This document shows positions 9,083 to 17,500 of a DNA stretch of 64,000 bases, piece after piece; the first letter of the stretch is position 1, and each line of letters starts with the position of its first letter. The DNA lies in contig NZ_CP007597.1 of the NCBI RefSeq assembly GCF_000661955.1, positions 248,001 to 312,000 of the forward strand, read 5' to 3'. The position numbers and the translations under genes are program-made. The DNA comes from Stenotrophomonas rhizophila (GTDB taxonomy: Bacteria; Pseudomonadota; Gammaproteobacteria; Xanthomonadales; Xanthomonadaceae). Below the pieces are notes generated by a model that saw only the letters and a list, made by a program, of their open reading frames with translations, had not been told where the DNA came from and did no database searches.

Positions 9083-9844
9083 ATGACGGACTTTGTGAAG
9101 TTCAAACGGCAGGTAGAAGTCGTTCACAACGCAGCGAACATTGTCATAGCTAATAGGAATGCGAAGGTTCGATGGCCGGAGCTTGAAGAAGAAGACAAAG
9201 GGGTTGACGGGAAGTACATAGCGTTTAAGAACCCGGCGGTGCTTTGGGATGCACCATTGCGAAAGACCGGAGTGAACAGCCGCGCAAGGCGCGCTATTGT
9301 TATGGACGGTCACTTCTACTTTGACGGCGATATCTTCAATAGAGGTGGCGCGCATCTAGAAGTTTACTCGACCCACAAAAGCAGCGATGGTCGGTGGGAG
9401 ATGAAGCTCATCGAAACCATGCATTTCGATTTCGAGTACAAGCATCCGCAGACCGCGTTTCACCCAATGTTCCATGTTCAGTTCGGAAAATCCAAGCGAC
9501 TTGATGAAGCTGTGATTGCAACTATCGTCTGCGAACTAGCAAGGATCAAGCCGGATCAGCTCAGGCTTGACCGAAGCATCGAGACGGATACTCGCGATGT
9601 CAGGATCCCCACCCCCCAGATGGACTACATGTCCGTCTTGGCAATGGTCATAGCTGACTATTTCTGCGATAGCCATTGTTCGAGTGAAGTGACTACCGGC
9701 TTCATCACCTTGCTTAGAAAAGTGATGCTTGCAAGTAACCCGGCTCGGTCGAGTAGTCAATCCAAAAACCTGGAGCAGCGATGGAATCCGGATCAGAAGG
9801 GGCCGTTCTGTGCCTCGCATTGGTATGCCGAAAGCCATAGGTAG
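9083..9844 (+). CDS. Unknown protein, last gene of the island operon
   Basis: A 253-residue soluble protein I cannot assign. Its middle is beta-rich, with alternating aromatic and charged strands (DGHFYFDGDIFNRG, LIETMHFDFEYKHP, HPMFHVQFG). Several conserved-looking His and Asp residues there could form an active or metal site, but no known nuclease motif is evident. The C-terminal half is helical (VLAMVIADYFCDSHC), ending in a basic low-complexity tail. The ATG lies one base after the previous stop, so translation is coupled to the receiver-like gene. Its place as the last gene would suit an effector or adaptor of the system; that is inference from context only. Confidence 0.65.
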   Translation: MTDFVKFKRQVEVVHNAANIVIANRNAKVRWPELEEEDKGVDGKYIAFKNPAVLWDAPLRKTGVNSRARRAIVMDGHFYFDGDIFNRGGAHLEVYSTHKSSDGRWEMKLIETMHFDFEYKHPQTAFHPMFHVQFGKSKRLDEAVIATIVCELARIKPDQLRLDRSIETDTRDVRIPTPQMDYMSVLAMVIADYFCDSHCSSEVTTGFITLLRKVMLASNPARSSSQSKNLEQRWNPDQKGPFCASHWYAESHR

Positions 9845-10175
9845 GCGACGGTTGCCTGTGTATCGGCCCAGATGACTCGGCGTACGAGCGATATTGGAGG
9901 GCTCGACGTGGAAGTCCTCTGGCGGTCAGGCTCCTGGATCATGGAGTTTGTGGGTGAGAAGCAGCAGCGCACCTAGCTGCTTTACCCGTGCCAACTGAAT
10001 CCGGAATCTCTTAATGCAGTTGACACAGAGCTTGGCTAGCGATGCATTGGCTTGCCGTCTTTAGAGCCTAAGCCGGCCTCCATGATCGGCAGTGGCCCGT
10101 TGAGGCCATGCTTAGGCTAGGCGGAAGTAACCTGCATACGCTTTACAGGCGTGTCGCACCTCAGAGCAATTCAGC
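9845..10175. other. Intergenic region between island modules
   Basis: About 330 bp without a supported gene. A 34-codon ATG frame (9872-9976) has no recognisable character. This gap probably separates the four-gene operon from the next transcription unit. I see no repeat, terminator with a T-tract, or integrase remnant. Confidence 0.45.
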
Positions 10176-11975
10176 ATGACCTACGATTACCTCGCAGCAT
10201 TCCCGCTGCCCGTGGACGCAATCCCTAACCAACTCCGTAAGCTACTGATGCCCATTGGGCTGAATCCGAGTGAAGAAGTCGAGGTTGCGCGCTTCTACGA
10301 GCAGCCAGACAAAGAGGTCAATGACGAGCACTTGTATCTTCAGATGGCGGTTGTGCAGGGTGGAGGGCACGAGCCAATCGCTGTCTTCAGGGAGACGAGT
10401 CTCGGCGTGGCGGCTTATTCAACCCCCGTCGAAGGGTTTGGTGCTGCAGAGGGCTTCAAGGCATCTATCTCCGGCCATGACTACATCGTTGCGTCGTGGG
10501 GAGACGGATCGTTCTACACCTTCAACCTGGCCGAATCGGTCTGGATGACATTGGGTCTCAGCCCTCGCTGCATTGGAAATGACCATCAAAAGCTCATCTA
10601 CGACGATCTTGGGCAACCCGAAGTCGGGGTGGCGGGTGGCGAGATATCCAGCGAGTACTACTGGAAATCGACTAGGAACATACATTGGTCGATGAGAAAC
10701 GACTATTTTCGAAAGTACCTATGGCTGCGAGCAGCAAGAGCAGTTCGCACCTTCTATTTTAGATCGCGGATTGAGGACCATCCGGCCGTCCGCTGCCTGA
10801 TGGAGATCAATACCCACATTGACCTTAAGCCTGACTCAGGGCCCGCATGGTACGAGCTAGACATCCGTATGCACCAAGGTCATCTGGTACTGCAGGTATG
10901 GGCATGCGTTGAGGTCGCAGGTCCAGAGCTTTGTCCAGAAATGAGTGCCGATGGGCTCGTCTGGCCAGGTGACTCTGAGCCGACGCACCGAGCTCTTGCC
11001 AGAGCCTCTTTCAATCGCGAGCAAGTGTATCTGGACGATCAGTTCCTTGAGCGGTACGAACAAAGCGCCTTCTATGACTCAACGCCTGTCCAGGTCCACG
11101 GACAGTGGCATTGCAGCCCTTCTTACAAGGCTCAATGGGGATTTTCAGGCTGTGTTCGAGTGGGACGCAACTTGATTTCGGCCACGCTGGATGACCTGTA
11201 TGGAACGGTCCCCGACCGAGAGGTACGTCACGCACACAAGTTCGCGCGGAGTGTCGATGCAATTGCTCACCTAAATCTTAATGAAGAGCACATTGTTTCA
11301 AAGACTCAACGCCTTTTGGACCAGCTTGTTTCGCTAGACGAGAACCTATCCCTGTTGGCAAGGAGTGCCGGGTTGCAGACGGTACCGGAACAGTTGACCG
11401 GTTTTAACAAAGTTGAGCTCTACAAGAATGGGTGGGATGGCTACCCAAACCTCGGGAAGTTGGCCCAGGTTGCACCATTGTCCATGACGCAGCAGGCCTT
11501 CCTTTCAAGGTGCAAGCAGGTCCACGAGATCCTGCAGAAAGTTCCCAATGGCTTTGTGAAACAGCTGCTGGCAAAGGCCGGCTGTCCGCGCAAGGACATC
11601 AACGGTTTTGCGCTACTGAAGTGTCTCGAAGCGCTGTTGAACGTTGTTCAACGCCTGAACGCAGATCAAGAGTCGCTAGAGTCCTTTTCATCCCAAGTTG
11701 AACCCGAGGGGTGGAGTGCACGCAATCCCAAGATGGCTGCGCTGTTCCTCAACAATGATCTTCGTATCGCTGATGCACACGACACCGTGGGCATGTGCAT
11801 CAAAACACTTCAGACCATGGGATTTGATACCGCCCATCTGAACGATGGCTACGGTCGTGCCCTAGATTTCGTAATGGACGGTGTAATCGATGCGCTTGGC
11901 TCGATCAACGGCGCGCTCGCTCTTCTTCTGTCACGCAGTTCGGTGCCGCCGCCGGCGGCGGCCGCTGTCCCTTAG
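10176..11975 (+). CDS. Unknown 599-residue island protein
   Basis: A large soluble protein, 599 residues, without a family I recognise. The N-terminal 350 residues are mixed alpha/beta with many aromatic residues (NIHWSMRNDYFRKYLWLRAARAV is one of several such segments). The C-terminal 250 residues are helical and end in an Ala/Pro-rich tail. There is no signal peptide or membrane segment, and I find no P-loop, nuclease or kinase motif. The ATG at 10176 gives a clean N-terminus (MTYDYLAAFPLPVD). Base composition matches the other island genes rather than the host. It is preceded by a 331-bp gap, so it probably has its own promoter. Confidence 0.65.
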   Translation: MTYDYLAAFPLPVDAIPNQLRKLLMPIGLNPSEEVEVARFYEQPDKEVNDEHLYLQMAVVQGGGHEPIAVFRETSLGVAAYSTPVEGFGAAEGFKASISGHDYIVASWGDGSFYTFNLAESVWMTLGLSPRCIGNDHQKLIYDDLGQPEVGVAGGEISSEYYWKSTRNIHWSMRNDYFRKYLWLRAARAVRTFYFRSRIEDHPAVRCLMEINTHIDLKPDSGPAWYELDIRMHQGHLVLQVWACVEVAGPELCPEMSADGLVWPGDSEPTHRALARASFNREQVYLDDQFLERYEQSAFYDSTPVQVHGQWHCSPSYKAQWGFSGCVRVGRNLISATLDDLYGTVPDREVRHAHKFARSVDAIAHLNLNEEHIVSKTQRLLDQLVSLDENLSLLARSAGLQTVPEQLTGFNKVELYKNGWDGYPNLGKLAQVAPLSMTQQAFLSRCKQVHEILQKVPNGFVKQLLAKAGCPRKDINGFALLKCLEALLNVVQRLNADQESLESFSSQVEPEGWSARNPKMAALFLNNDLRIADAHDTVGMCIKTLQTMGFDTAHLNDGYGRALDFVMDGVIDALGSINGALALLLSRSSVPPPAAAAVP

Positions 11976-12642
11976 GTGCAGTAGGAGTGTCCTGCGCGGG
12001 CCGCAGCGTCTCGGGGCCCGCGCCCTGTTGTCCAGCTGGTGTACAAGGCGGATCCACGTCGGCCGGAGCGACCGCTGCCCCCCGAGGGCGTTGTGAGATG
12101 CCGGCTGCTCGAGTGCCGGCATCATGCAAGGCCACCCCGTCGTCGTGATCATAGGGCCATGCTCGCGGCTGCCGTGCATTAGGCGGCGGTTGTGTACGGC
12201 GGAACCGGCTCATTAGCGGCTTTTGGGGGCGTCGGGCGCTCTACGAAATAAACAGGAAGGCCCCCGAAATTGCTGGATTTCGGGGCCTGACTGTTCTGTG
12301 CGAACAAGCGGATCAACGCATTTCCGACAACGCCTGGATCATTTCTGCCAGGAACGCCTCTTTTCATCAAACCGCTCTTCGTGCTCTTTCGTGTTGGGCT
12401 CTGCTTCCAGAAGCCGCTTACGCGTCCTCTCAGCCTTTCTCCTTCAGGCGCGAGATGTCGGGGTGTCTACAGAAGCCGGGGCGACTCAGCCAGACTGGAA
12501 ACATCAACAACTTGGATAAGGGGAATGAATGAAGTTTGCCGGTGCGAGGTTTGATGAGCTGAGCAACGATCAACTAAGGGAGTTGCCGAAGGAATAGGTT
12601 GTTCACCATAATCGCTAATCCAGTTGCTAACGCCTACGCGCC
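11976..12642. other. Long intergenic region in the island, with a hairpin
   Basis: About 670 bp without a convincing gene. It contains an 11-12 bp stem (12259-12270 pairing with 12277-12287, one bulged base, loop TGCTGG), terminator-like but without a strong T-tract. Near the right end a 22-codon frame at 12529-12597 (MKFAGARFDELSNDQL...) follows an AAGGGG ribosome-binding site. It could be a small peptide, a leader, or a remnant. Much of the remainder looks like decayed sequence. Confidence 0.45.
12529..12597 (+). CDS. Possible 22-residue small ORF upstream of the caspase-like gene
   Basis: This ATG frame follows AAGGGG at a workable distance and encodes MKFAGARFDELSNDQLRE plus four more residues. 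It ends 45 bp before the caspase-like gene. It may be a leader peptide, a small partner or chance. Only the ribosome-binding site and position support it. Confidence 0.2.
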   Translation: MKFAGARFDELSNDQLRELPKE

Positions 12643-13557
12643 ATGTCCTCGAAGTTGAAAATTCAATATTCCCGTTCGCAATGCACTTCATGCGATCGTT
12701 TTTACATCTTGGATGCACTGCCCGAAGCCGAGGCGTCCGCAAGCACGAAAACCAGGGATAACATTATTGATGGTGTACTCGCCCAACATGTTGAAAGCTA
12801 CGGTGAAGCAAGCGACCTGGTGAGGCGGATTGACTGTCCCGACCTAGCTGCATTCGATGCTGCCATTGCCCTTATCCGGAAGGACGCTGAGGCAGGAGGG
12901 CGCCCAATGCTTTTCATTCACGGGCATGGTGAAGAAAAGGCAGGTTTGCAGCTAGCGTCCGGTGCGTACGTCTCATGGTCCGCGTATCTAGCGGCGCTTG
13001 GCTCCATCACGCTCGCAAGCGGCGGTGAACTCACCGTAGTTGCAGCGTTCTGCCACTCCATGGCTCCCATCACGCTGCTGCCCAGAACTGGGCGTTTGCC
13101 ATTCGCCTTCTACTACGGCTACGACAACACGATCACCGCTGGAGAAGTACACGACGAGACTTCGCGGCTCTACAGCGGATTCCTTCGGGATGGTGGTAGA
13201 ACCAGGCCGGATATGCCAACGCTTAAGTCGCACAGCGAGTATGACCACATCGATGAGGTCTTGATCCAGTTCCTCAGCCTGTACGGGGTTCTTGAGCATG
13301 CCGAGAGAGCTATTCCAACTCTTTCGATCCGCAAGGCCGTCCGGAGCGTCGAAGAGACCTGGCCGGAACAAGGGGTGCCGCTGGGCGGCGTCGGCAAGAA
13401 TATCAAGAAGGTGATAATGAGCGAGGAGCTTGTGGCAAGTACGCTTGGCCAGTTCATGTACGACACCGAACGTCGCAGCCGACTGATTGGTGAAGTTCAT
13501 CGCTGGCGAGAGCAGGCTCAGCAAGGCGCTTCTTCAAGCGCCACCCGGGCAATGTGA
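12643..13557 (+). CDS. Short caspase-like (clan CD) peptidase candidate
   Basis: A 304-residue protein whose middle has the caspase/CHAT layout. A hydrophobic strand leads into RPMLFIHGHG (His93/His95), then a small insert and VSWSAYLAAL, then a second strand LTVVAAFCHS with Cys137. A His-Gly after one strand and a Cys-x-Ser after the next, about 40 residues apart, are the expected positions of the His-Cys dyad. Caspase-like proteases act as effectors in several bacterial immune systems. No sensor or repeat domain is fused here, which is unusual. Residues 170-304 are charged and helical, possibly for partner binding. The fold call is from motif reading only and should be confirmed by structure prediction. 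Confidence 0.55.
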   Translation: MSSKLKIQYSRSQCTSCDRFYILDALPEAEASASTKTRDNIIDGVLAQHVESYGEASDLVRRIDCPDLAAFDAAIALIRKDAEAGGRPMLFIHGHGEEKAGLQLASGAYVSWSAYLAALGSITLASGGELTVVAAFCHSMAPITLLPRTGRLPFAFYYGYDNTITAGEVHDETSRLYSGFLRDGGRTRPDMPTLKSHSEYDHIDEVLIQFLSLYGVLEHAERAIPTLSIRKAVRSVEETWPEQGVPLGGVGKNIKKVIMSEELVASTLGQFMYDTERRSRLIGEVHRWREQAQQGASSSATRAM

Positions 13558-13981
13558 GCAGCTCGCTGGGCTAAGGGGCTGCCGACGCTTAGCGACGTGT
13601 TTCAGATGCCACGCTGCAGCTCCGCGATCGCCGAGCTGGCCAGTGACGTAGGCATCGAGCACGTCAGTTGGCCAGCCCGGACATGGTCTGCCCGGTCCAC
13701 CTCGCTGACGCGCTAGGCGTCGTGGTGGTGCAACTGGTGGGCGAGGTCAGTGGATCCACGCCAGCCGGTGACGCTTGCTGACGCGACCGCTATCTCCATA
13801 GCGTGCGTGAGATGCAGGCATCGCTACACCTGCAGCTGTCCGATCGCCTGGCTTGCTGTGGCTGGCCTTGGCCGTATGGCGGTAGCAGGCTGACTCACTT
13901 CGAGCGTCCTAAACGTAGGACCATGCTGGTTATGTCTTTCTGGACAGCCGGTTGGGTGATCGCTAAGAGCGGGGGGGATTA
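13558..13981. other. Intergenic region between convergent island genes
   Basis: About 420 bp between the caspase-like gene and the converging gene on the other strand. Short frames are present but none has a start signal or family character. Sequence of mixed composition suggests decayed genes. No repeat was noticed. Confidence 0.4.
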
Positions 13982-14863
13982 TCAGCTTTCCTCCAAGCGC
14001 GCATCCGGATCGGCGAACTCATACGGATCCGTAGAGAGCTCATGTAGCATCGTGCAGACCTCCAAGAAGTCTCCATAGTAGGTGGCTAGACGAAGGAGGC
14101 TTTGGGGATTGTTTTCCCTGATCGACTTTACGCTACCTCCCAGGTCATGCTCCAGGCGTCGCAGGTCTTCCTCATCAGTAGTACATACGCCGATGTCCAG
14201 GGAGGACAGGTAGAACCAGCGCCTGTCGGGGCTGTACATCGACGGCAAAGCCCGGATGCTCATCCGAGGCGCTAGCCTCCGGACCGATGCAAAAGAAGCA
14301 CCAAGGGCATACTGGTCCCAGTTGAGTTCTTCTTCCAAGGTGCTCTCGCCAGCCGGGGTCCGTTCGTAGACTTCGGACCTGACGAACAAGCGCCGAGGCT
14401 CAGGTGGTACCGCGCGCAGAATGCCAGCCTTCCGGAAGCCGTTGGCCTCCATGACCGCGCGAATCATCGACCCGATCGCTCGGCGAGCTCGATGGCTTAG
14501 CTTCTCCGCTCCGGCGTCAGTTTCTGCCCGGGTGTCGATCGGCTCAAGGATTAGGTCGAGATGCTGGGTGATACCGGCAACCGCTGGGCTTCCGCGAAGG
14601 GAAAAAGCCGCCATCTGGAGGTAGGCCGCTTCGGAGTTGATCAGCCTCCACAGCGATCCATTGTCCCAGTTCAAGAAATCGCTGAACTGGGGCGCCTCTT
14701 TAGCGAATCGTCCCGGGTCGGCAGGGGAGAAGTGGGGGATGGACTGCGGCGCATCGTGAGCCTGCGATAGGAGGCTGGTGAGGGTCTCATTACCCTCTGG
14801 CTGGGCAGCAAACTTATCACTCTGTATAGTCATGGTAGTAATCGGCATGTGCGAAATGTGCAT
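13982..14863 (-). CDS. Unknown 293-residue island protein
   Basis: A soluble protein with no membrane segment or recognised motif. The N-terminus is Gln/Ser/Pro-rich. The middle is mixed alpha/beta (ITQHLDLILEPIDTRAE, MIRAVMEANGFRKAG), and the acidic C-terminus ends DPDARLEES. Alternative ATG starts lie at 14848 and 14833 and none has a good ribosome-binding site, so the N-terminus is uncertain by up to ten residues. It is the only island gene on the reverse strand and converges on the caspase-like gene. It is the last gene before the right island boundary. Confidence 0.6.
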   Translation of the reverse strand: MHISHMPITTMTIQSDKFAAQPEGNETLTSLLSQAHDAPQSIPHFSPADPGRFAKEAPQFSDFLNWDNGSLWRLINSEAAYLQMAAFSLRGSPAVAGITQHLDLILEPIDTRAETDAGAEKLSHRARRAIGSMIRAVMEANGFRKAGILRAVPPEPRRLFVRSEVYERTPAGESTLEEELNWDQYALGASFASVRRLAPRMSIRALPSMYSPDRRWFYLSSLDIGVCTTDEEDLRRLEHDLGGSVKSIRENNPQSLLRLATYYGDFLEVCTMLHELSTDPYEFADPDARLEES

Positions 14864-15312
14864 GTATCGTATCGGTCTATGGCGGCGATTGCAAGACCGC
14901 GCAAGTTGTACAAGCTGGAGTCAGGTGTCTAAGCCGCTTCTGAGGCTCGCTGACCATGGCTGACCTGGTGGCGTTGCGGTGGGAGCAGGCACTCACCGCA
15001 AGGTCGTCCACTTCCCTCGCCAACCGCTTGCCACAGCGCAGTTGGTCGAGGGAGGCCTTTCGTTAAAGTCAGTCGCGTATTTCATTACCTAGTCGCGTTG
15101 ACGCCCGCAACCGCACGGCTGTGGACCACTGAGCGTATCCCGCACCGCATCTCTGTCCCTGATATGCGCCATTTGGGATAGCAGGCGGGCGACGATCAAC
15201 GGGTTAGCGCAACTAAGTCTATGGGCGCTCTAACGCTATCTAACCCTATTCATGATCGTGCAGTGAATCTTGGCGAGCTTGGATTCTTGTGGTGCTGAGC
15301 GATTGCGATAGC
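14864..15312. other. Right island boundary region
   Basis: About 450 bp without an intact gene. It contains the 5' remnant of comM (15079-15131), then about 120 bp of unassigned sequence. From about 15252 it continues as the downstream flank shared by the intact comM and the broken copy at the left boundary. No integrase or transposase gene is present. Confidence 0.6.
15079..15131 (-). pseudogene. comM: 5' remnant of the broken comM copy (right island boundary)
   Basis: Aligned with the start of the intact comM (about 16757-16803). Over the 39 columns from about 15093 to 15131, 31 bases match, including runs of 14 and 12. On the reverse strand it encodes VVHSRAVAGVNA, against LVHSRARAGVNA near the N-terminus of ComM. 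Orientation is the same as the intact gene. Together with the 3' remnant at 3928-4130 it brackets the island. Confidence 0.7.
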
Positions 15313-16815
15313 TCATCCACTCCCACCCCGATCCAACTGCCGATACCCGATCGCTTCGGCCACGTGCGCCGTCCGAATGTCCTCACTCCCCTCCAGGTCG
15401 GCCACCGTCCGCGCCACGCGAAGAATGCGATGCATCGACCGCGCTGACAGCTGCAATCGTTCCACCGCATCCTCAAGCAGTTGCCGATCCGCAGTAGACA
15501 GCCGACAGTGCTGCGCCAGCTCGCCGGGCTGCAACTGTGCATTGGCCTTCCCGCTACGACCCAGCTGCACTTCGCGTGCCGCCACCACCCGCGCCCGCAC
15601 CGTGCTGCTGTCTTCGCCGCACGGCGTGTCATCGCGCAGTTCGTGCGGCTCCAACCGCGGCACCTCCACATGCAGGTCGATGCGGTCCAGCAGCGGGCCG
15701 GACACGCGACCGCGATAGCGCTGGATGCCATCGACCGCGCAGCGACAGCGCCCGCTCCGGTCGCCGGCCCATCCGCAGGGGCAGGGGTTCATCGCGGCCA
15801 CCAGCTGGAAGCGTGCGGGAAACGCTTCACTGCGCGACGCGCGCGCGACTATCACCTGGCCCGACTCCAATGGCTCGCGCAGCACCTCCAGTGCGTGCCG
15901 GCTCCATTCGGGCAGCTCATCCAGGAACAGCACGCCGTTGTGCGCCAGCGATATCTCGCCCGGGCGCGGGAACGAGCCGCCGCCCACCAGCGATACCGCG
16001 CTGGCGGTGTGGTGCGGTGATCGGTACGGGCGCTGCCGCCAACGGGCGGTGTCGATGCCGCCGCCGGTGCAGGACGCCACCGTGGCGGTCTCAAGTGCCT
16101 CCAGCTCGGTGGCGTCGGGCAGGATGCCGGGCAACCGCGAGGCCAGCAGCGTCTTGCCGCAGCCCGGCGTGCCTATCAGCAACAGGTGGTGACCACCGGC
16201 AGCGGCTACCTCAAGCGCTCGCCGTGCCTGCGGTTGGCCGCGTACGTCGCGCAGGTCGGGCATGGGCAGGCTGGCGACGTCGGCAGGCAGGGCCTTGGGC
16301 AACGTGCGCTCGCCCAGTCCGGCGCATGCTTCCAGCAGCGTCCGCGCCACGCGCACATCGGCGTGCCCGGCCAAGCCGGCTTCTGCGGCGTTCTCTGGTG
16401 GCACGATCAACGTGCGGCCAAGCCGGGCGGCGGCAAGGGCGGCAGGCAGCACGCCGTTCACCCCGCGCAGTTCACCGGTCAGCGCCAGTTCGCCCAGAAA
16501 TTCGTAGCGCGACAACACCTGCGTATCGATCTGCCCGCTGGCGGCGAGGATGCCCAGCGCGATGGCCAGATCAAAGCGACCGCCCTCCTTGGGCAGATCG
16601 GCCGGGGCCAGGTTGATGGTGATGCGGCGCTGTGGAAACTCGAACTGCGAACAGACGATGGCCGCACGCACGCGGTCGCGCGATTCGCGCACGGCGGTTT
16701 CCGGCAGGCCGACCATCTGGGTGTGCGGCAGGCCGCCGGAGAGCAGTACTTCAATGCGGACGGCAGGCGCGTTGACGCCTGCGCGGGCACGGCTGTGGAC
16801 CAGCGCCAGGCTCAT
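15313..16815 (-). CDS. comM: ComM/YifB, Mg-chelatase-like AAA+ helicase
   Basis: A 500-residue AAA+ ATPase. ComM is a hexameric helicase that promotes branch migration of incoming DNA during natural transformation. An N-terminal ChlI-like (Lon-protease-fold) domain covers residues 1-170 (SLALVHSRARAGVNAP, GLPETAVRESRDRVRAA). Walker A is GTPGCGKT near 215-222, Walker B is GVLFLDEL near 294-301, and a cysteine cluster PCPCG...CRC lies near 350. The C-terminal Mg-chelatase domain ends EAIGYRQLD. I use ATG 16815 (MSLALVHSRA matches YifB starts); a TTG at 16827 is less likely. This intact copy lies next to a second copy broken by the island. Confidence 0.93.
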   Translation of the reverse strand: MSLALVHSRARAGVNAPAVRIEVLLSGGLPHTQMVGLPETAVRESRDRVRAAIVCSQFEFPQRRITINLAPADLPKEGGRFDLAIALGILAASGQIDTQVLSRYEFLGELALTGELRGVNGVLPAALAAARLGRTLIVPPENAAEAGLAGHADVRVARTLLEACAGLGERTLPKALPADVASLPMPDLRDVRGQPQARRALEVAAAGGHHLLLIGTPGCGKTLLASRLPGILPDATELEALETATVASCTGGGIDTARWRQRPYRSPHHTASAVSLVGGGSFPRPGEISLAHNGVLFLDELPEWSRHALEVLREPLESGQVIVARASRSEAFPARFQLVAAMNPCPCGWAGDRSGRCRCAVDGIQRYRGRVSGPLLDRIDLHVEVPRLEPHELRDDTPCGEDSSTVRARVVAAREVQLGRSGKANAQLQPGELAQHCRLSTADRQLLEDAVERLQLSARSMHRILRVARTVADLEGSEDIRTAHVAEAIGYRQLDRGGSG

Positions 16816-17500
16816 GCGATTACCCAAAGTTGTCGGTCAAGCTCGCAATGGTGGGTAAGTTCAACGTTGACCGGTATAGGCAAACCCTGCAGCTGGATGT
16901 GGGTATTGCGGTGCATCGCTCACTGCGTTTCGGGTAGCGTACGGCGCTGCAACCGTTTCGTGTTCGAGGTCGCATTCGTCTGGTTGCAGCACGGGATAAG
17001 CACTCAGCCGAACGTGGGCGACGCGACGCCACCAGGGAGATTCTCGCGCCTGTCGATGCTGTTTGCGTTGTCAGCGCTATGGATGAAACGCCGGCAGTTG
17101 CTCGTCGCCCGCCATCGACTCGACGTAGCAGTACACGTTGGCAGTTTCAAAACTGACATGAATCACAAATCACACAGGACAACCCGGATCGGCGTAGCGA
17201 ATCTCCAGCTGTGCTTGTTGAGCAACGAACAGTTTTGCGATATAGAAGCTGTGCGCAATGAAGGCGCGCCCATCTTCATCAAATGGAAGAGCGCATGAAG
17301 CTGCTTGAGTCCGGGACGAGCACGATTACGGCCTCCCTCCGTAGCGATATTGATCATCATTGCAATAGTGCTCCGCTGGGCATCGGAGGAGAATCTGGCG
17401 GCAGCGACAGCCCGTTCCTCGAAGGGGACAGGTGTGAAGGTCAGCGTCCCTGTGGTGATAGTCAGCGTGCTGCCTGCACGTCCAACGGCTGATCGTGCCT
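16816..17500. other. Intergenic region between comM and the thioredoxin-fold gene
   Basis: About 685 bp with no supported gene. One frame near 17305-17490 reads through a hydrophobic stretch (SVAILIIIAIVLRW) but continues out of frame into the next gene and has no ribosome-binding site. It may be a decayed membrane protein. The comM promoter should lie at the left end. Confidence 0.4.

Noticed and set aside
9872..9976. 34-codon frame in the island gap
   Set aside because: No ribosome-binding site or recognisable motif.
4130..15079. Integrase or transposase that moved the island
   Set aside because: None of the island frames has an integrase, recombinase or DDE motif that I can see; mobility by an external enzyme or recombination is more likely.
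16816..17500. Possible membrane-protein gene with hydrophobic stretch near 17330
   Set aside because: No start signal; the frame reads out of phase into the next gene. At best a decayed gene.
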